This document shows positions 1 to 7,550 of a stretch of 21,376 nt of DNA, one piece after another. Origin of the DNA: an uncultured Clostridia bacterium (GTDB taxonomy: Bacteria > Bacillota > Clostridia > Christensenellales > Aristaeellaceae); NCBI GenBank assembly GCA_946626395.1, contig CAMOUF010000164.1:1-21376 (forward strand). The letters run 5' to 3'. Below the pieces are notes generated by a model that ran no database searches, had not been told where the DNA came from, and saw nothing but the letters and a program-made list of their open reading frames with translations. Each line of letters starts with the position of its first letter. The stretch's first letter is position 1. The position numbers and the translations under genes were made by a program.

Positions 1-431
1 CCGACACCATCACCACCGACCTCTTTTTGCTGGATTTCAACCGCTCGATGGTGAACAACTACTCCGGTGTGCGCCACGACAGCGGCGACCCCTACGAATG
101 GGGTGAAAAGATCATCAAGCACTATGAAAAGTACGGCGTCGATCCCCGGACCAAGCTGCTCCTGTTCAGCGACAGCCTGGACTTTGATAAAGCACAGGCG
201 CTGTATGACCATTTCAAGAACCGCGCCAAGGTTTCCTTCGGCATCGGCACCTTCTGCTCCAACGATACCTGCGAAAAGGCGTTGAACATCGTCATTAAAT
301 TGCAGACCGTCAATGGCCGCGCCGTGGCCAAGCTCTCCGACACCCCTGGAAAGGCCATGTGCCGGGACGAGGAATACTTGGAGTATTTAAAACGCTCCGT
401 GGCCTTCCGGCTGAACCGGGAAAAAGAATAA
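1..431 (+). CDS. pncB: Nicotinate phosphoribosyltransferase, C-terminal part (5' truncated by window)
   Basis: The reading frame is open from base 3 and ends at TAA 429-431, so only about the last 142 residues are present. The enzyme joins nicotinate to PRPP to give nicotinate mononucleotide in the Preiss-Handler route of NAD salvage and acts in the cytosol. The sequence shows the family's phosphate-binding signatures: VRHDSGDPYEW, then KLLLFSDSLD, then FGIGTFCSND, which match the conserved GxRxDSGD, (I/L)xxSDxLD and GIGTxLxND blocks. The C-terminal tail with KLSDTPGKAMC is also typical. The gene is followed at once by an intrinsic terminator, so it closes its own transcription unit and has no evident link to the sugar operon downstream. 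No frameshift is seen in the visible part. Confidence 0.93.
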   Translation, partial: DTITTDLFLLDFNRSMVNNYSGVRHDSGDPYEWGEKIIKHYEKYGVDPRTKLLLFSDSLDFDKAQALYDHFKNRAKVSFGIGTFCSNDTCEKALNIVIKLQTVNGRAVAKLSDTPGKAMCRDEEYLEYLKRSVAFRLNREKE

Positions 432-440
432 GGAAATGAA

Positions 441-487
441 AAACGAGAGCACGGAATTTCTCTTTTCGCGCTCTCGTTTCTTTTTTA
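441..487 (+). terminator. Intrinsic terminator after pncB
   Basis: Ten-base perfect inverted repeat AAACGAGAGC (441-450) / GCTCTCGTTT (470-479), with a 19-base loop, followed by a T run at 481-486. It starts 10 bases after the pncB stop codon. Confidence 0.85.
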
Positions 488-506
488 TCCTGATCGCGTT
501 CTAATA

Positions 507-533
507 GCCAGACGGCCCGAAGGGACGCCTGGC
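507..533. repeat. Small imperfect hairpin next to the MITE-like element
   Basis: GCCAGACG (507-514) pairs with CGCCTGGC (526-533) with one mismatch, and inside it CCC/GGG closes a GAA loop. It directly abuts the larger palindromic element beginning at 537 and may be part of the same repeat unit. No T-tract follows, so it is not a clear terminator. Confidence 0.35.
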
Positions 534-536
534 GCG

Positions 537-637
537 GCTTTAAATCAGTCAGGAGTGAGGAGTTAATCGTTTGCGCTTCGCGCAATATAACAATTTTCAA
601 CTCCTCATTCCTCACTCCTCACTTGGTGATTTAAAGC
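537..637. mobile_element. MITE-like palindromic repeat element, non-coding
   Basis: The element is bounded by a perfect 11-base terminal inverted repeat, GCTTTAAATCA (537-547) and TGATTTAAAGC (627-637). Inside lies a second inverted repeat built of GAGGAGT-type units: AGGAGTGAGGAGTT at 551-564 against AACTCCTCATTCCT at 599-612, with a further CTCACTCCTC unit after it. The centre is a tight hairpin, TTGCGC-TTC-GCGCAA (571-585). The whole unit can fold into one long cruciform and contains no ORF. This nested design is what is expected of miniature inverted-repeat elements or REP-like sequences. Copy number in the genome cannot be judged from the window. Confidence 0.6.
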
Positions 638-669
638 GTTCTTTCAAGCACCAACGAAGGGTTCATTGA

Positions 670-1935
670 TCATGAACCGCGTTTGGACAGGACGCGGGAC
701 AATTTTAGCATCACGCGCCAGTAGTTTCGTTCATGATGCGTCGGAGCCTGTAAAACCCGGTTTTCCAAAAGAGCATCCGGCAGCAGACAGTCAGCGCGGG
801 TCAGTCCTTCGATCAGGCAGGCGCGCAATTCCTGAAGCATGTTCGGGGGAAAGCCCTGTTCCTTGGCGTTATTCAGCAAGCCCGCGGCGACATATTCATA
901 TAAATCGTTGGAAAAATCCCGTTCGGCGGGATAATAGCGCAGGGTATATTTTTCCGCCTGCGCCAATCCGGGGAGAAAAGCGGAATCCTCGGCGGATTCC
1001 TTGATGGAGATATGATACAGGCAGGCCGCGTCCTTTCCCTCCGCCTGCCGAAGAAGCCGGCCCAAGCGCTGAATATGCTGCCGTTCCACGGCAGAGGAAC
1101 TAAGCACGATGCCGATATTCGCGTCCGGCACGTCGATCCCTTCATCCAGGCAGCGGCAGCTTACCAGCACGCGAACGCTGTTTTCCCGGAACAGAATCAG
1201 GTTTCTTTCCCGGGCTTCCTTGGTCAAACCGGAATGGTATAAGGCGCAGATATTCCCAAAGCAGCGGCGGATCAGGCGGGCCATTTCATCAGCTTGCGTC
1301 TTGCGTTCGCAGAAAACGATCACCCTGTCTGTGGGCCACAGGCGCTCCAAAAGCGCCAAGCCGCACAAAATCCTGGAGGCCGCCAGCACGCTGATTTCCT
1401 TTCGCTGGTATGTTTTCAGCAAAAAACCGGCGGCAGGGTCTTCCATCGCCCAATCCGCTTCACGGGCCATTTTTGACACCGTCCGTAAAAATTTTTTCTT
1501 TTCCATGGCTTCCAGGCTGGGGTGGAGGTCACGGAGCTTTGAAAGCAAAATGCCGATTTCCGCCGTCAGCTGGCTGTACTGCTTTAATTCCTCCGGCGAA
1601 AAGGACGCGGATACCTCGCACACGGCAAATGGAGAAAGAATATCCTCCCGCACCGCGTCATCCAAGCTGTACTGGTAAATTGCTCTGCCCAGCGCCAAGG
1701 TCAGCGCCGCGTCATCCTCCGTCTGGAATGGGGTAGCGGATAGCCCCATGCATGCGTACAGGCTTCCGGCGGATATTTCGGGCGTCAGAAAATCAAAAAT
1801 ACGGCAGTTCTGCGGGCTTGCGTAATGATGGCATTCATCGCAGATGAGCAATACATGATGGTTCTGGGCCAGCTCCTTTCTGATATGAGCGGATAATGCC
1901 CCTCTCGCGGAATTGACAATATAGATCATCACCCG
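670..1935 (-). pseudogene. 5'-truncated SF2 DEAD/DEAH-box helicase remnant (defence-associated type)
   Basis: Recognisable helicase sequence begins near residue M-I-Y-I-V-N (ATG at 1927-1929 on the minus strand) and ends at TGA 670-672, about 419 residues. Visible SF2 motifs in order, numbered from that ATG: motif II DECHHY (about residues 31-36), motif III LSATPF (about 62-67), an IVFCERK motif IV region, YHSGLT, an LDEGIDVPD motif V, and QRLGRLLR motif VI (about 286-293). The Q motif, Walker A (motif I) and the rest of RecA domain 1 are absent. The frame stays open upstream to 2187, but that part is merely the antisense of the BrxD-like fragment and gives no helicase homology. No good ribosome binding site precedes ATG 1929. 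Without Walker A it cannot be an active ATPase by itself. The most likely origin is the helicase of a BREX-type or TerB-linked defence cassette; the exact subfamily is uncertain. Confidence 0.8.
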
Positions 1936-2547
1936 ATGATCCGGACGGTCCCGCCTGCTGCCGCCAAAGAATCCCGGCAGCTTGGATGCGCGGGCTGGGT
2001 GCTTTTGTTCGATGAAGCGGAGCTGATGGGCCGTTTGGGGAAAAAGGCCCGGGCGAAGGGATATCGGGAAATTCAGCGTTTTTTGCAGCCCGGTCCCCGC
2101 ATGGAAAACATGTTCAGCCTTTTTGCGTTCAGCGCTTCCTACACGGAAGACGTGATCGAAAAGAAAAATGAAGCGGAAAATCTCCAAGCCGTATTTGCGG
2201 ATGATCCGGCAAGCCTGAAGGCGGCCAACGCCACATTAAACGCGATCCTGAACGCGCCTGAGCTGCCTCCGCTGACAAAGGATGAAACGATGCGGATTCT
2301 CATGAGCATCCAGGATTTCCATGGCCGCGCTTATGAATGGCATCCGGACGTTTCTCCGGAAGCTATTTGGGAGGCGACTGAATCCGGCGGTTATTTACTG
2401 CGCACGAAAATTCGCGCCGCCATTGAGTTTTTCGATCAGCTTTATCAATATGGGGAAGCCGGAAAAACCAAAATCACCGAGCTGGGAAAAGAATCCTTTG
2501 AAGAAGACGACGCGGTGGAATTGCCCGATTTGGATGAGATAGAGTAA
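1936..2547 (+). pseudogene. 5'-truncated BrxD/DUF2791-type P-loop ATPase remnant
   Basis: Family-like sequence starts about residue 18 of the open frame (near 1985) with a Walker B strand, GWVLLFDEAELMGRL, and runs to TAA 2545-2547. Intact BrxD-type proteins (DUF2791) are roughly twice this length; the missing N-terminal half holds Walker A. The rest looks well conserved: ARAKGYREIQRFL after Walker B, a sensor-like FSLFAFSAS strand, and the C-terminal LRTKIRAAIEFFDQLYQYGE helix. BrxD is an ATPase of BREX type 2 phage-defence loci, and relatives sit beside helicases and TerB-domain proteins in Clostridia. The adjacent, oppositely oriented helicase fragment supports that origin. The first M at 1936 has no convincing ribosome binding site, and the opening 16 or so residues look like junction sequence. 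Probably non-functional. Confidence 0.72.
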
Positions 2548-2573
2548 GCTGCGAACTTTCTTGGCTCGAATAG

Positions 2574-2603
2574 AGAAAGCCGCTTATAAGCAGGCTTGGG
2601 TTT
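2574..2603 (+). terminator. Possible weak terminator after the BrxD-like remnant
   Basis: AAGCC-GCTTA (2577-2586) faces TAAGC-A-GGCTT (2587-2597), a nearly perfect hairpin with one bulged A, followed only by GGGTTTCT. The T-tract is poor, so termination is uncertain. Confidence 0.3.
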
Positions 2604-2688
2604 CTGGCGCATGATCACGATCCGACAGACTGACCTTTCCTGTGATCATTCATCACTGTGAAAAAGGGGCTGTGAAAAAACCGCGAAT

Positions 2689-2733
2689 AAAAAAGCAGAA
2701 ATCTCCTGAGCGAAATCGCTGAGGAGATTTCTG
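2689..2733 (-). terminator. Intrinsic terminator of the araC-family gene
   Basis: A near-perfect 38-base hairpin spans 2696-2733: CAGAAATCTCCT pairs with AGGAGATTTCTG, and an inner AGCGA/TCGCT closes on an AA loop, with one opposed G-G mismatch between them. On the minus strand the stem is followed by CTTTTTTA (complement of 2688-2695). It lies about 75 bases beyond the regulator's stop codon. Confidence 0.85.
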
Positions 2734-2808
2734 TTATCCAGGGATCATTCCTTTGCAATGAAAAAAGATACCAGTGAGTAACCGGGCTCGGATCAGCGCG
2801 CAGAAGAG

Positions 2809-3612
2809 CTACTGCCGCTCTTTGTGTTTTTGCCGGTACTGCAGGGGCGTCTGCTGAAATTGCAAATGAAAACGCCGGACGAAATTGCTGACATCGGGAT
2901 ACCCGCACTGACCGGCAATGGCGGCAATGGACAGCTCGCTGCCAAGCAGCAGCAGCCGCGCCCGCTGCATCCGGCTCTGGGTCACATACTGCATGGGGCT
3001 GATCCCCACTGCCCTTTTGAAATGGAGCGACAGGCATCCCGGGGAAACATGGTATTTATTCGCCAGCTCCTGCAGCGAAAAGGGCTCGCAGAAAGAAACA
3101 TCCAGATCATTCATGATATCCTGAATGGGCAGGAAGGAAAGCTGGTTGGCCGGAATAAACAGATCGGGCCGCATGGCGTGGATATCGGTCAGAATCAGGG
3201 TCATCAGCGCTTCCATGCGCGTATCGGCAAAGCTGCCGCCCTCCTTCTGCACATCCATCAGCATGGAAAAATAGGAATCAAAGCGGGGCTTCCTTTCTCC
3301 CACCTGCACCGCGTAAGGAAATTGATCCCCGTGAAAGCGAAATACAGAAAGCAGCAGCACATCGTTGTGAAATGCCTTGAGCTGGGTCACGGGCATCAGC
3401 AGATAATACCGTTTGTACGGCAATTCAAGGGGATGGGAGGCGTGCTCGTCAAAGGGGTTCAGAAAAATCAGGGAGCCCGGCCCGCATTCATACGCCCTGC
3501 CGCGCACCGTGATAACCGCCGCCCCTGAAAGCACATACAGCATTTCATAGTAGGTATGCGTGTGCATGCCGTGGGGAGTGGGCTGATCATTGTATTTGAT
3601 TTCAAAGGACAT
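2809..3612 (-). CDS. AraC-family transcriptional regulator with N-terminal cupin sensor
   Basis: This 267-residue protein has the usual two-part AraC layout. Residues 1 to about 140 form a cupin-like sensor domain; the HTHTYYEMLYVLSG segment, and GPGSLIFLNPFDEHA are typical of sugar-responsive members. The last 100 or so residues hold two helix-turn-helix motifs: SLQELANKYHVSPGCLSLHFKR, and IAAIAGQCGYPDVSNFVRRF, ending with the family signature TPLQYRQ. The ATG at 3610-3612 is preceded by GGGAGGG at the right distance. The gene is divergent from the 15-gene operon with about 110 bp between the starts, so it is the obvious local regulator, probably an activator that binds an imported sugar or a pathway intermediate. 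A strong terminator isolates it from the region to the left. The effector cannot be read from the sequence. Confidence 0.93.
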   Translation of the reverse strand: MSFEIKYNDQPTPHGMHTHTYYEMLYVLSGAAVITVRGRAYECGPGSLIFLNPFDEHASHPLELPYKRYYLLMPVTQLKAFHNDVLLLSVFRFHGDQFPYAVQVGERKPRFDSYFSMLMDVQKEGGSFADTRMEALMTLILTDIHAMRPDLFIPANQLSFLPIQDIMNDLDVSFCEPFSLQELANKYHVSPGCLSLHFKRAVGISPMQYVTQSRMQRARLLLLGSELSIAAIAGQCGYPDVSNFVRRFHLQFQQTPLQYRQKHKERQ

Positions 3613-3664
3613 AAATCCCTCCCAAAATCGAAATTACATATATTTGAGCGAAAATGAACCATTT

Positions 3665-3693
3665 TTTCTATCGTTTCTATTGTATCATATAAA
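3665..3693 (+). promoter_or_regulatory. Candidate regulated promoter and direct-repeat operator of the sugar operon
   Basis: A -10-like TATAAA (3688-3693), or TATCAT (3683-3688), lies 29-39 bases before the first operon gene. No good -35 is found at the right distance. In its place are two direct copies of TTTCTAT (3665-3671 and 3674-3680) on a 9-base period. A weak -35 overlapped by direct repeats is the pattern expected of an AraC-type activator site. It also overlaps the -10 of the opposing regulator promoter, so binding could repress that gene. Confidence 0.35.
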
Positions 3694-3707
3694 GCAGAAA
3701 CATACAA
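3679..3707 (-). promoter_or_regulatory. Candidate sigma-A promoter for the araC-family gene
   Basis: On the minus strand, TTGTAT (complement of 3702-3707) and TACAAT (complement of 3679-3684) are separated by exactly 17 bases. The -10 is a five-of-six match. The start of transcription would be near 3672, giving a leader of about 60 bases. Confidence 0.5.
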
Positions 3708-3721
3708 GGGGAGTCACAAAA

Positions 3722-5023
3722 ATGAAGCATGAGGCGTTTCATTATCCCACGCTTGAGAGCTTGCAGCTTGAATCAAAAAAACTCAATGCTTTTATCCCGT
3801 TGGCAGAGGATGTTTCCGCCCTTTTTCAGCCGCTTCCCCTGGCGGGAAAGCAGGGAGCCAACCGGATCGTATTCCAGCCCATGGAGGGCACGGACGGCAC
3901 GGAGGACGGCGCGCCGGGAGATAGGCCCTGCCGCCGTTACCGCCGGTTTGCCCAGGCCGGACCGGGGCTGATTTGGTTTGAAGCCGTGGCCACGCTGCCC
4001 CAGGCGAGGGCCTCGGCGCACCAGCTTTGGCTGACGGAAAAAAACGTGGACGCCTTTAAAAAACTGGTGAACGAAATCCGTGAAACCTCGCTGAAGGAAA
4101 ACGGCTACGCGCCGCTGATCGTGATGCAGGCCACCAATTCAGGCCGTTATTCCAAGCCTCACGGATATCCTGAACCCCTGATCGCCTACAATTGTCCGCC
4201 GCTGGAGAATACTCCCCTGCCTTCGGATCGGATCGTATCGGACGACGATCTGAAGCGCTTCGAGGAAGCCTATGTGAATTCGGCCCGACTGTGCCAGGAA
4301 GCGGGCTTTGACGGCATGGACGTGAAATGCTGCCACCGGTATTTGGCCTGCGAACTGCTTTCCGCTTATACCCGGCCCGGAGCCTACGGCGGCAGCTACG
4401 AAAACCGTACCCGCTTTTTAAAAAACTGCTACCGGGCTGCGGAATCCGCTGTGACGGGGCCGGGCTTTTTCCTCACCAGCCGCCTGAACGTGTACGACGG
4501 CTTCCCCTTCCCCTATGGCTTTGGGGTCAGCGCCGAGAGCGGTTTGACGCCTGATCTTTCCGAGCCCATCCGCCTGATCGGTGAACTGAAAGAAGAATTC
4601 CATATTCCCCTGATCAATGTGACCATGGGCAACCCTTATAAGAATCCCCATGTGAACCGGCCCTACGACCGGGGAAATTATGTGCCGGACGAGCATCCCC
4701 TGGAAGGGGAAGGCCGCATGATGGCGGGCGTCAGCGAAATCCAGCATGCCCTGCCCGATCTGCCGGTGATCGGCAGCGCGTTTTCCTATCCGCGCCAGTG
4801 GGCCGGGAATCTGGCCGCGGGCATGGTATCCGGCGGCCACTGCGCCATGGCGGGGTTTGGGCGGCTGGCCTTTGCCTATCCTGATTTTATTCAGGATCTG
4901 AAGAAAACCGGCGTGATGGATGCCAAAAAGGTCTGCGTCACCTGCGGGGGCTGCGCGGCGCTGCTGCGCCAGGGAACGCCTGCGGGCTGCGTCGTCAGGG
5001 ACAGGGAGGTATACAGGCTGTGA
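3722..5023 (+). CDS. NADH:flavin oxidoreductase, Old Yellow Enzyme family, with C-terminal Fe-S motif
   Basis: The 433-residue protein starts at ATG 3722, preceded by AAGGGGAG; in-frame ATG codons upstream fall within the promoter region and are rejected. It is an FMN TIM-barrel reductase. The family's blocks are seen: NRIVFQPMEG near residue 47, a DVKCCHRYLACELLS segment matching the active-site HxY region, the R-Y-GGS-ENR substrate/FMN stretch, and a late GFGRLAFAYPDF segment. The C-terminus holds CVTCGGC followed by a fourth Cys 12 residues on (about 405-423), like the 4Fe-4S site of 2,4-dienoyl-CoA reductase relatives. The protein ends right after this and lacks the FAD/NAD(P) domain of the long enzymes, so it may take electrons from a partner. 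It is the first operon gene and overlaps the SDR by 4 bases (GTGA). Such enzymes reduce activated C=C bonds; the substrate is unknown. Confidence 0.85.
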   Translation: MKHEAFHYPTLESLQLESKKLNAFIPLAEDVSALFQPLPLAGKQGANRIVFQPMEGTDGTEDGAPGDRPCRRYRRFAQAGPGLIWFEAVATLPQARASAHQLWLTEKNVDAFKKLVNEIRETSLKENGYAPLIVMQATNSGRYSKPHGYPEPLIAYNCPPLENTPLPSDRIVSDDDLKRFEEAYVNSARLCQEAGFDGMDVKCCHRYLACELLSAYTRPGAYGGSYENRTRFLKNCYRAAESAVTGPGFFLTSRLNVYDGFPFPYGFGVSAESGLTPDLSEPIRLIGELKEEFHIPLINVTMGNPYKNPHVNRPYDRGNYVPDEHPLEGEGRMMAGVSEIQHALPDLPVIGSAFSYPRQWAGNLAAGMVSGGHCAMAGFGRLAFAYPDFIQDLKKTGVMDAKKVCVTCGGCAALLRQGTPAGCVVRDREVYRL

Positions 5024-5766
5024 AGGTCGCTTTCGTAACCGGTTCCAGCCGGGGCATCGGCCGGGGCATTGCTGATCTGCTGCGGGAAAAGAGCTGGACG
5101 GTGGTTTATTCCGGCGCAAGGAAGGAAAGGCCGGAGGACCTGCCCTCCAGCTGCAATTACTTTTCCTGCGATATTTCCAGGGAGGAAGACCGGAAGGCGG
5201 CGCTGCAATACATTGTAAGCGGGTACGGGCGTGTCGATCTGCTGGTCAACAATGCCGGGGTGGCCCCCCTGGAGCGGCGCGATCTGCTGGAAATGACGGA
5301 AGAAAGCTTTGACCGGGTGCTGGGCATCAATCTGAAGGGCACGCTGTTCATGTGCCAGCTGTTTGCCAGGGAAATGATCGCCGAGCGGGAGGCGCATATG
5401 CCCGATTGGCAGCCCCGGATCATCAATATCGGCAGCATGAGCGCCTATACCTCCTCCGTTTCCCGGGGGGAATACTGCGTGAGCAAGGCGGGGGTGGGCA
5501 TGGTGACCCGGCTGTTTGCCGACCGGCTGGCCGGGGAAGGCATTCCGGTGTTTGAGATCCGCCCCGGCATCATTGATACGGATATGACGAAAGTGGTGCA
5601 TGACAAGTACCAACGGCTGATTGAAGGGGGCCTTTTGCCGGTGAAGCGCTTCGGCACGCCCCTGGATGTGGCGAAGATGGCGCTGGCCTGCGCCGATGGG
5701 CTATTGGATTATTCCGCGGGCCAGGTGCTGGACGCGGACGGCGGCTTTCAGCTTCAGCGGCTTTGA
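5020..5766 (+). CDS. Short-chain dehydrogenase/reductase (FabG-like)
   Basis: This 248-residue protein starts with GTG at 5020, overlapping the previous stop as GTGA; GGGAGGT at 5004-5010 is the ribosome binding site. It is a classical SDR: the NAD(P)-binding TGSSRGIG at residues 7-14, NNAG at 77-80, the catalytic Ser in the INIGSMS segment (139), Tyr152 and Lys156 in YCVSK, and the C-terminal GQVLDADGG. Automatic pipelines often name this type 3-oxoacyl-ACP reductase, but there are no fatty acid genes here. In this operon a sugar or sugar-acid dehydrogenase role, similar to KduD or other keto-deoxy-uronate enzymes, is a better guess. Cofactor preference is not obvious, because no clear acidic residue is seen at the end of the second strand. 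Confidence 0.88.
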   Translation: MKVAFVTGSSRGIGRGIADLLREKSWTVVYSGARKERPEDLPSSCNYFSCDISREEDRKAALQYIVSGYGRVDLLVNNAGVAPLERRDLLEMTEESFDRVLGINLKGTLFMCQLFAREMIAEREAHMPDWQPRIINIGSMSAYTSSVSRGEYCVSKAGVGMVTRLFADRLAGEGIPVFEIRPGIIDTDMTKVVHDKYQRLIEGGLLPVKRFGTPLDVAKMALACADGLLDYSAGQVLDADGGFQLQRL

Positions 5767-5819
5767 CGCTGGAAAGCACAGGCGCAGGTTTCCATTGAAT
5801 CCAAAAGGGGGTGTTTGCC

Positions 5820-7550
5820 GTGGAAGAAAGAATCGTCCGCACTGTGGTGGTGGGGTCCGGCTGCGCCGGGCTGAACGCGGCGGACACCCTGGCGGCGCTG
5901 GGCGAAACCAGCCTGCTGCTGGTGACCGAGGATATGAACGCGGGCACCTCCCGGAACACCGGCAGTGACAAACAAACCTATTATAAGCTTTCCCTGTCCG
6001 GCGACGAGGGCGACAGCGTGGGCGCGCTGGCCCGGGATCTGCATTATCCCGATGTGAACGGCGATACGGCGCTGTGCGAGGCGGCGGCCTCCGCCCCCAG
6101 CTTTCTCAAGCTGGTTTCCCTGGGCGTGCCCTTTCCCGCCAATGAATACGGGGAATATGTGGGCTACCAGACGGACCACGATACCCGCCGCCGGGCTACC
6201 TCCGCCGGGCCCCTGACCAGCAAATACATGACGGAGGCCCTGGAAAAATCCGTTCTTACCCGGGGCGTTTCCATTTTAGAAGGCGCGCTGGCGGCCCGTA
6301 TCGTGACAAATGAAAACGGCGTGGCGGCGCTGGACGTGTATTTGACCGATAAAAAAGATTTTCTCCGGGTGCGCTGCGCCAATGTGGTCCTGTGCACCGG
6401 CGGCCCCGCCCATATTTATCAGGACCGGGTGTACCCGGAAAGCCAGCATGGCATGAGCGGCCTGGCCCTGGAAGCCGGGGCGGCGGGGGCGAATTTGGAC
6501 TGCTGGCAGTACGGCCTGGCCTCCGTGAAATTCCGCTGGAATGTGAGCGGAAGCTATCAGCAGGTGATTCCCCGCTATGTGTCGGTGGACAGAGAGGGCA
6601 CCCAGCGGGAATTCCTGGCAGATGCCCTGGGAGAAAAGCAGGCCCTGGCCCTGACTTTTTTGAAGGGCTATCAATGGCCCTTTGATGAAAGCAAGGTGCC
6701 CGGCTCCAGCCAGGTGGATATTCTGGTGAAGCGGGAAAACGACGCGGGGCGGAAGGTATACCTGGATTACAGCAGGAATCCCCGGGGCTGGGCTCTAAGC
6801 AATCTTCCGCAGGAAGCAAGAACCTATCTTGAAAACTGCGGCGCGGTTCAGGAAACCCCCTTCCTTCGCCTCAAGGCCATGAACGCTCCGGCTGTTCAAT
6901 TGTACCGGGATCACGGCATTGATTTGGAAAGGGACATGCTGGAGATCCGGGTCTGCGCCCAGCACCACAACGGCGGCATCGCCGTGGACGCCGATTGGCA
7001 GACCTGCGTGCCGGGGCTGTATGTATGCGGCGAAGCGGCGGGCACCTTTGGCAGAAAGCGCCCCGGCGGCACGGCGCTGAATTCCACCCAGGCCGGGTCC
7101 CTCCGGGCAGCGCGGCACATCATGAAAAACAGCCGCAGGGTATCGGAAACAGCCTTGCCCTTTTCGCCCATTCTTCTGCCCCGGGGAGACGCTGCTTTTT
7201 TCCAGCGGGAAATGACCCGCGCCGCCGCCTTTCAGCGGGACCCAAGCGGCATGGAAGCGTTAAAAAAGCAGGCGGAAGAAGCGCTTCTGCAAGCCGTGCC
7301 CGTAGGGGAAAACATGGTGGAAGGCCTGCTGCTCAAGGATATTTTGGTGACGCAGGCAGCGGTGTTGTCCGCCATGCTCTTCGCGGCGCAGGAAACAGGA
7401 AATCCCCCCGGCGTACTTTTGACCCGGGGAGCCCAAAGCCGCCGGGAGCCTGCCCGGCCCATGCCGGAGCGGGATCTGTGGTTTGAGCGGGTGTGGAAAA
7501 AATGCAGGGAGGATAAGGAGCATGGAAGCGGCGCCGGAACGCCTGATTGA
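5820..7550 (+). CDS. FAD-dependent oxidoreductase, fumarate reductase/succinate dehydrogenase flavoprotein-like
   Basis: From GTG 5820 the protein has 576 residues and begins MEERIVRTVVVGSG; AAAAGGGGG at about 5803-5811 is well placed for this start. An in-frame GTG at 5811 lies inside the ribosome binding site. The N-terminal dinucleotide fold GSGCAG (residues 12-17), the NTGSDKQTYYKLS stretch, and the late GLYVCGEAAG (about 399-408) with PGGTALNSTQAG place it in the FAD_binding_2 superfamily. The region HHNGGIAVD is the usual 'GGI' motif ahead of the second FAD contact. No signal peptide, haem motif or membrane anchor is seen, so it is a cytoplasmic flavoprotein unlike classical fumarate reductase. 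It could oxidise or reduce a sugar acid or an unsaturated product and may pair with the upstream OYE protein. It overlaps the next gene by 29 bases. Confidence 0.85.
   Translation: MEERIVRTVVVGSGCAGLNAADTLAALGETSLLLVTEDMNAGTSRNTGSDKQTYYKLSLSGDEGDSVGALARDLHYPDVNGDTALCEAAASAPSFLKLVSLGVPFPANEYGEYVGYQTDHDTRRRATSAGPLTSKYMTEALEKSVLTRGVSILEGALAARIVTNENGVAALDVYLTDKKDFLRVRCANVVLCTGGPAHIYQDRVYPESQHGMSGLALEAGAAGANLDCWQYGLASVKFRWNVSGSYQQVIPRYVSVDREGTQREFLADALGEKQALALTFLKGYQWPFDESKVPGSSQVDILVKRENDAGRKVYLDYSRNPRGWALSNLPQEARTYLENCGAVQETPFLRLKAMNAPAVQLYRDHGIDLERDMLEIRVCAQHHNGGIAVDADWQTCVPGLYVCGEAAGTFGRKRPGGTALNSTQAGSLRAARHIMKNSRRVSETALPFSPILLPRGDAAFFQREMTRAAAFQRDPSGMEALKKQAEEALLQAVPVGENMVEGLLLKDILVTQAAVLSAMLFAAQETGNPPGVLLTRGAQSRREPARPMPERDLWFERVWKKCREDKEHGSGAGTPD

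Noticed and set aside
660..678. Small inverted repeat GGTTCAT / ATGAACC at the end of the helicase remnant
   Set aside because: Only 7 base pairs with no clean T-tract on the minus strand; too weak to call a terminator.
1930..2187. N-terminal extension of the minus-strand helicase frame
   Set aside because: It is the reverse complement of the BrxD-like coding sequence and shows no helicase motif; the open frame there is accidental.
2656..2680. Direct repeat CTGTGAAAAA at 2656 and 2670
   Set aside because: Two short copies only, in an A-rich spacer next to a terminator; no CRISPR-like spacing and no further copies seen.
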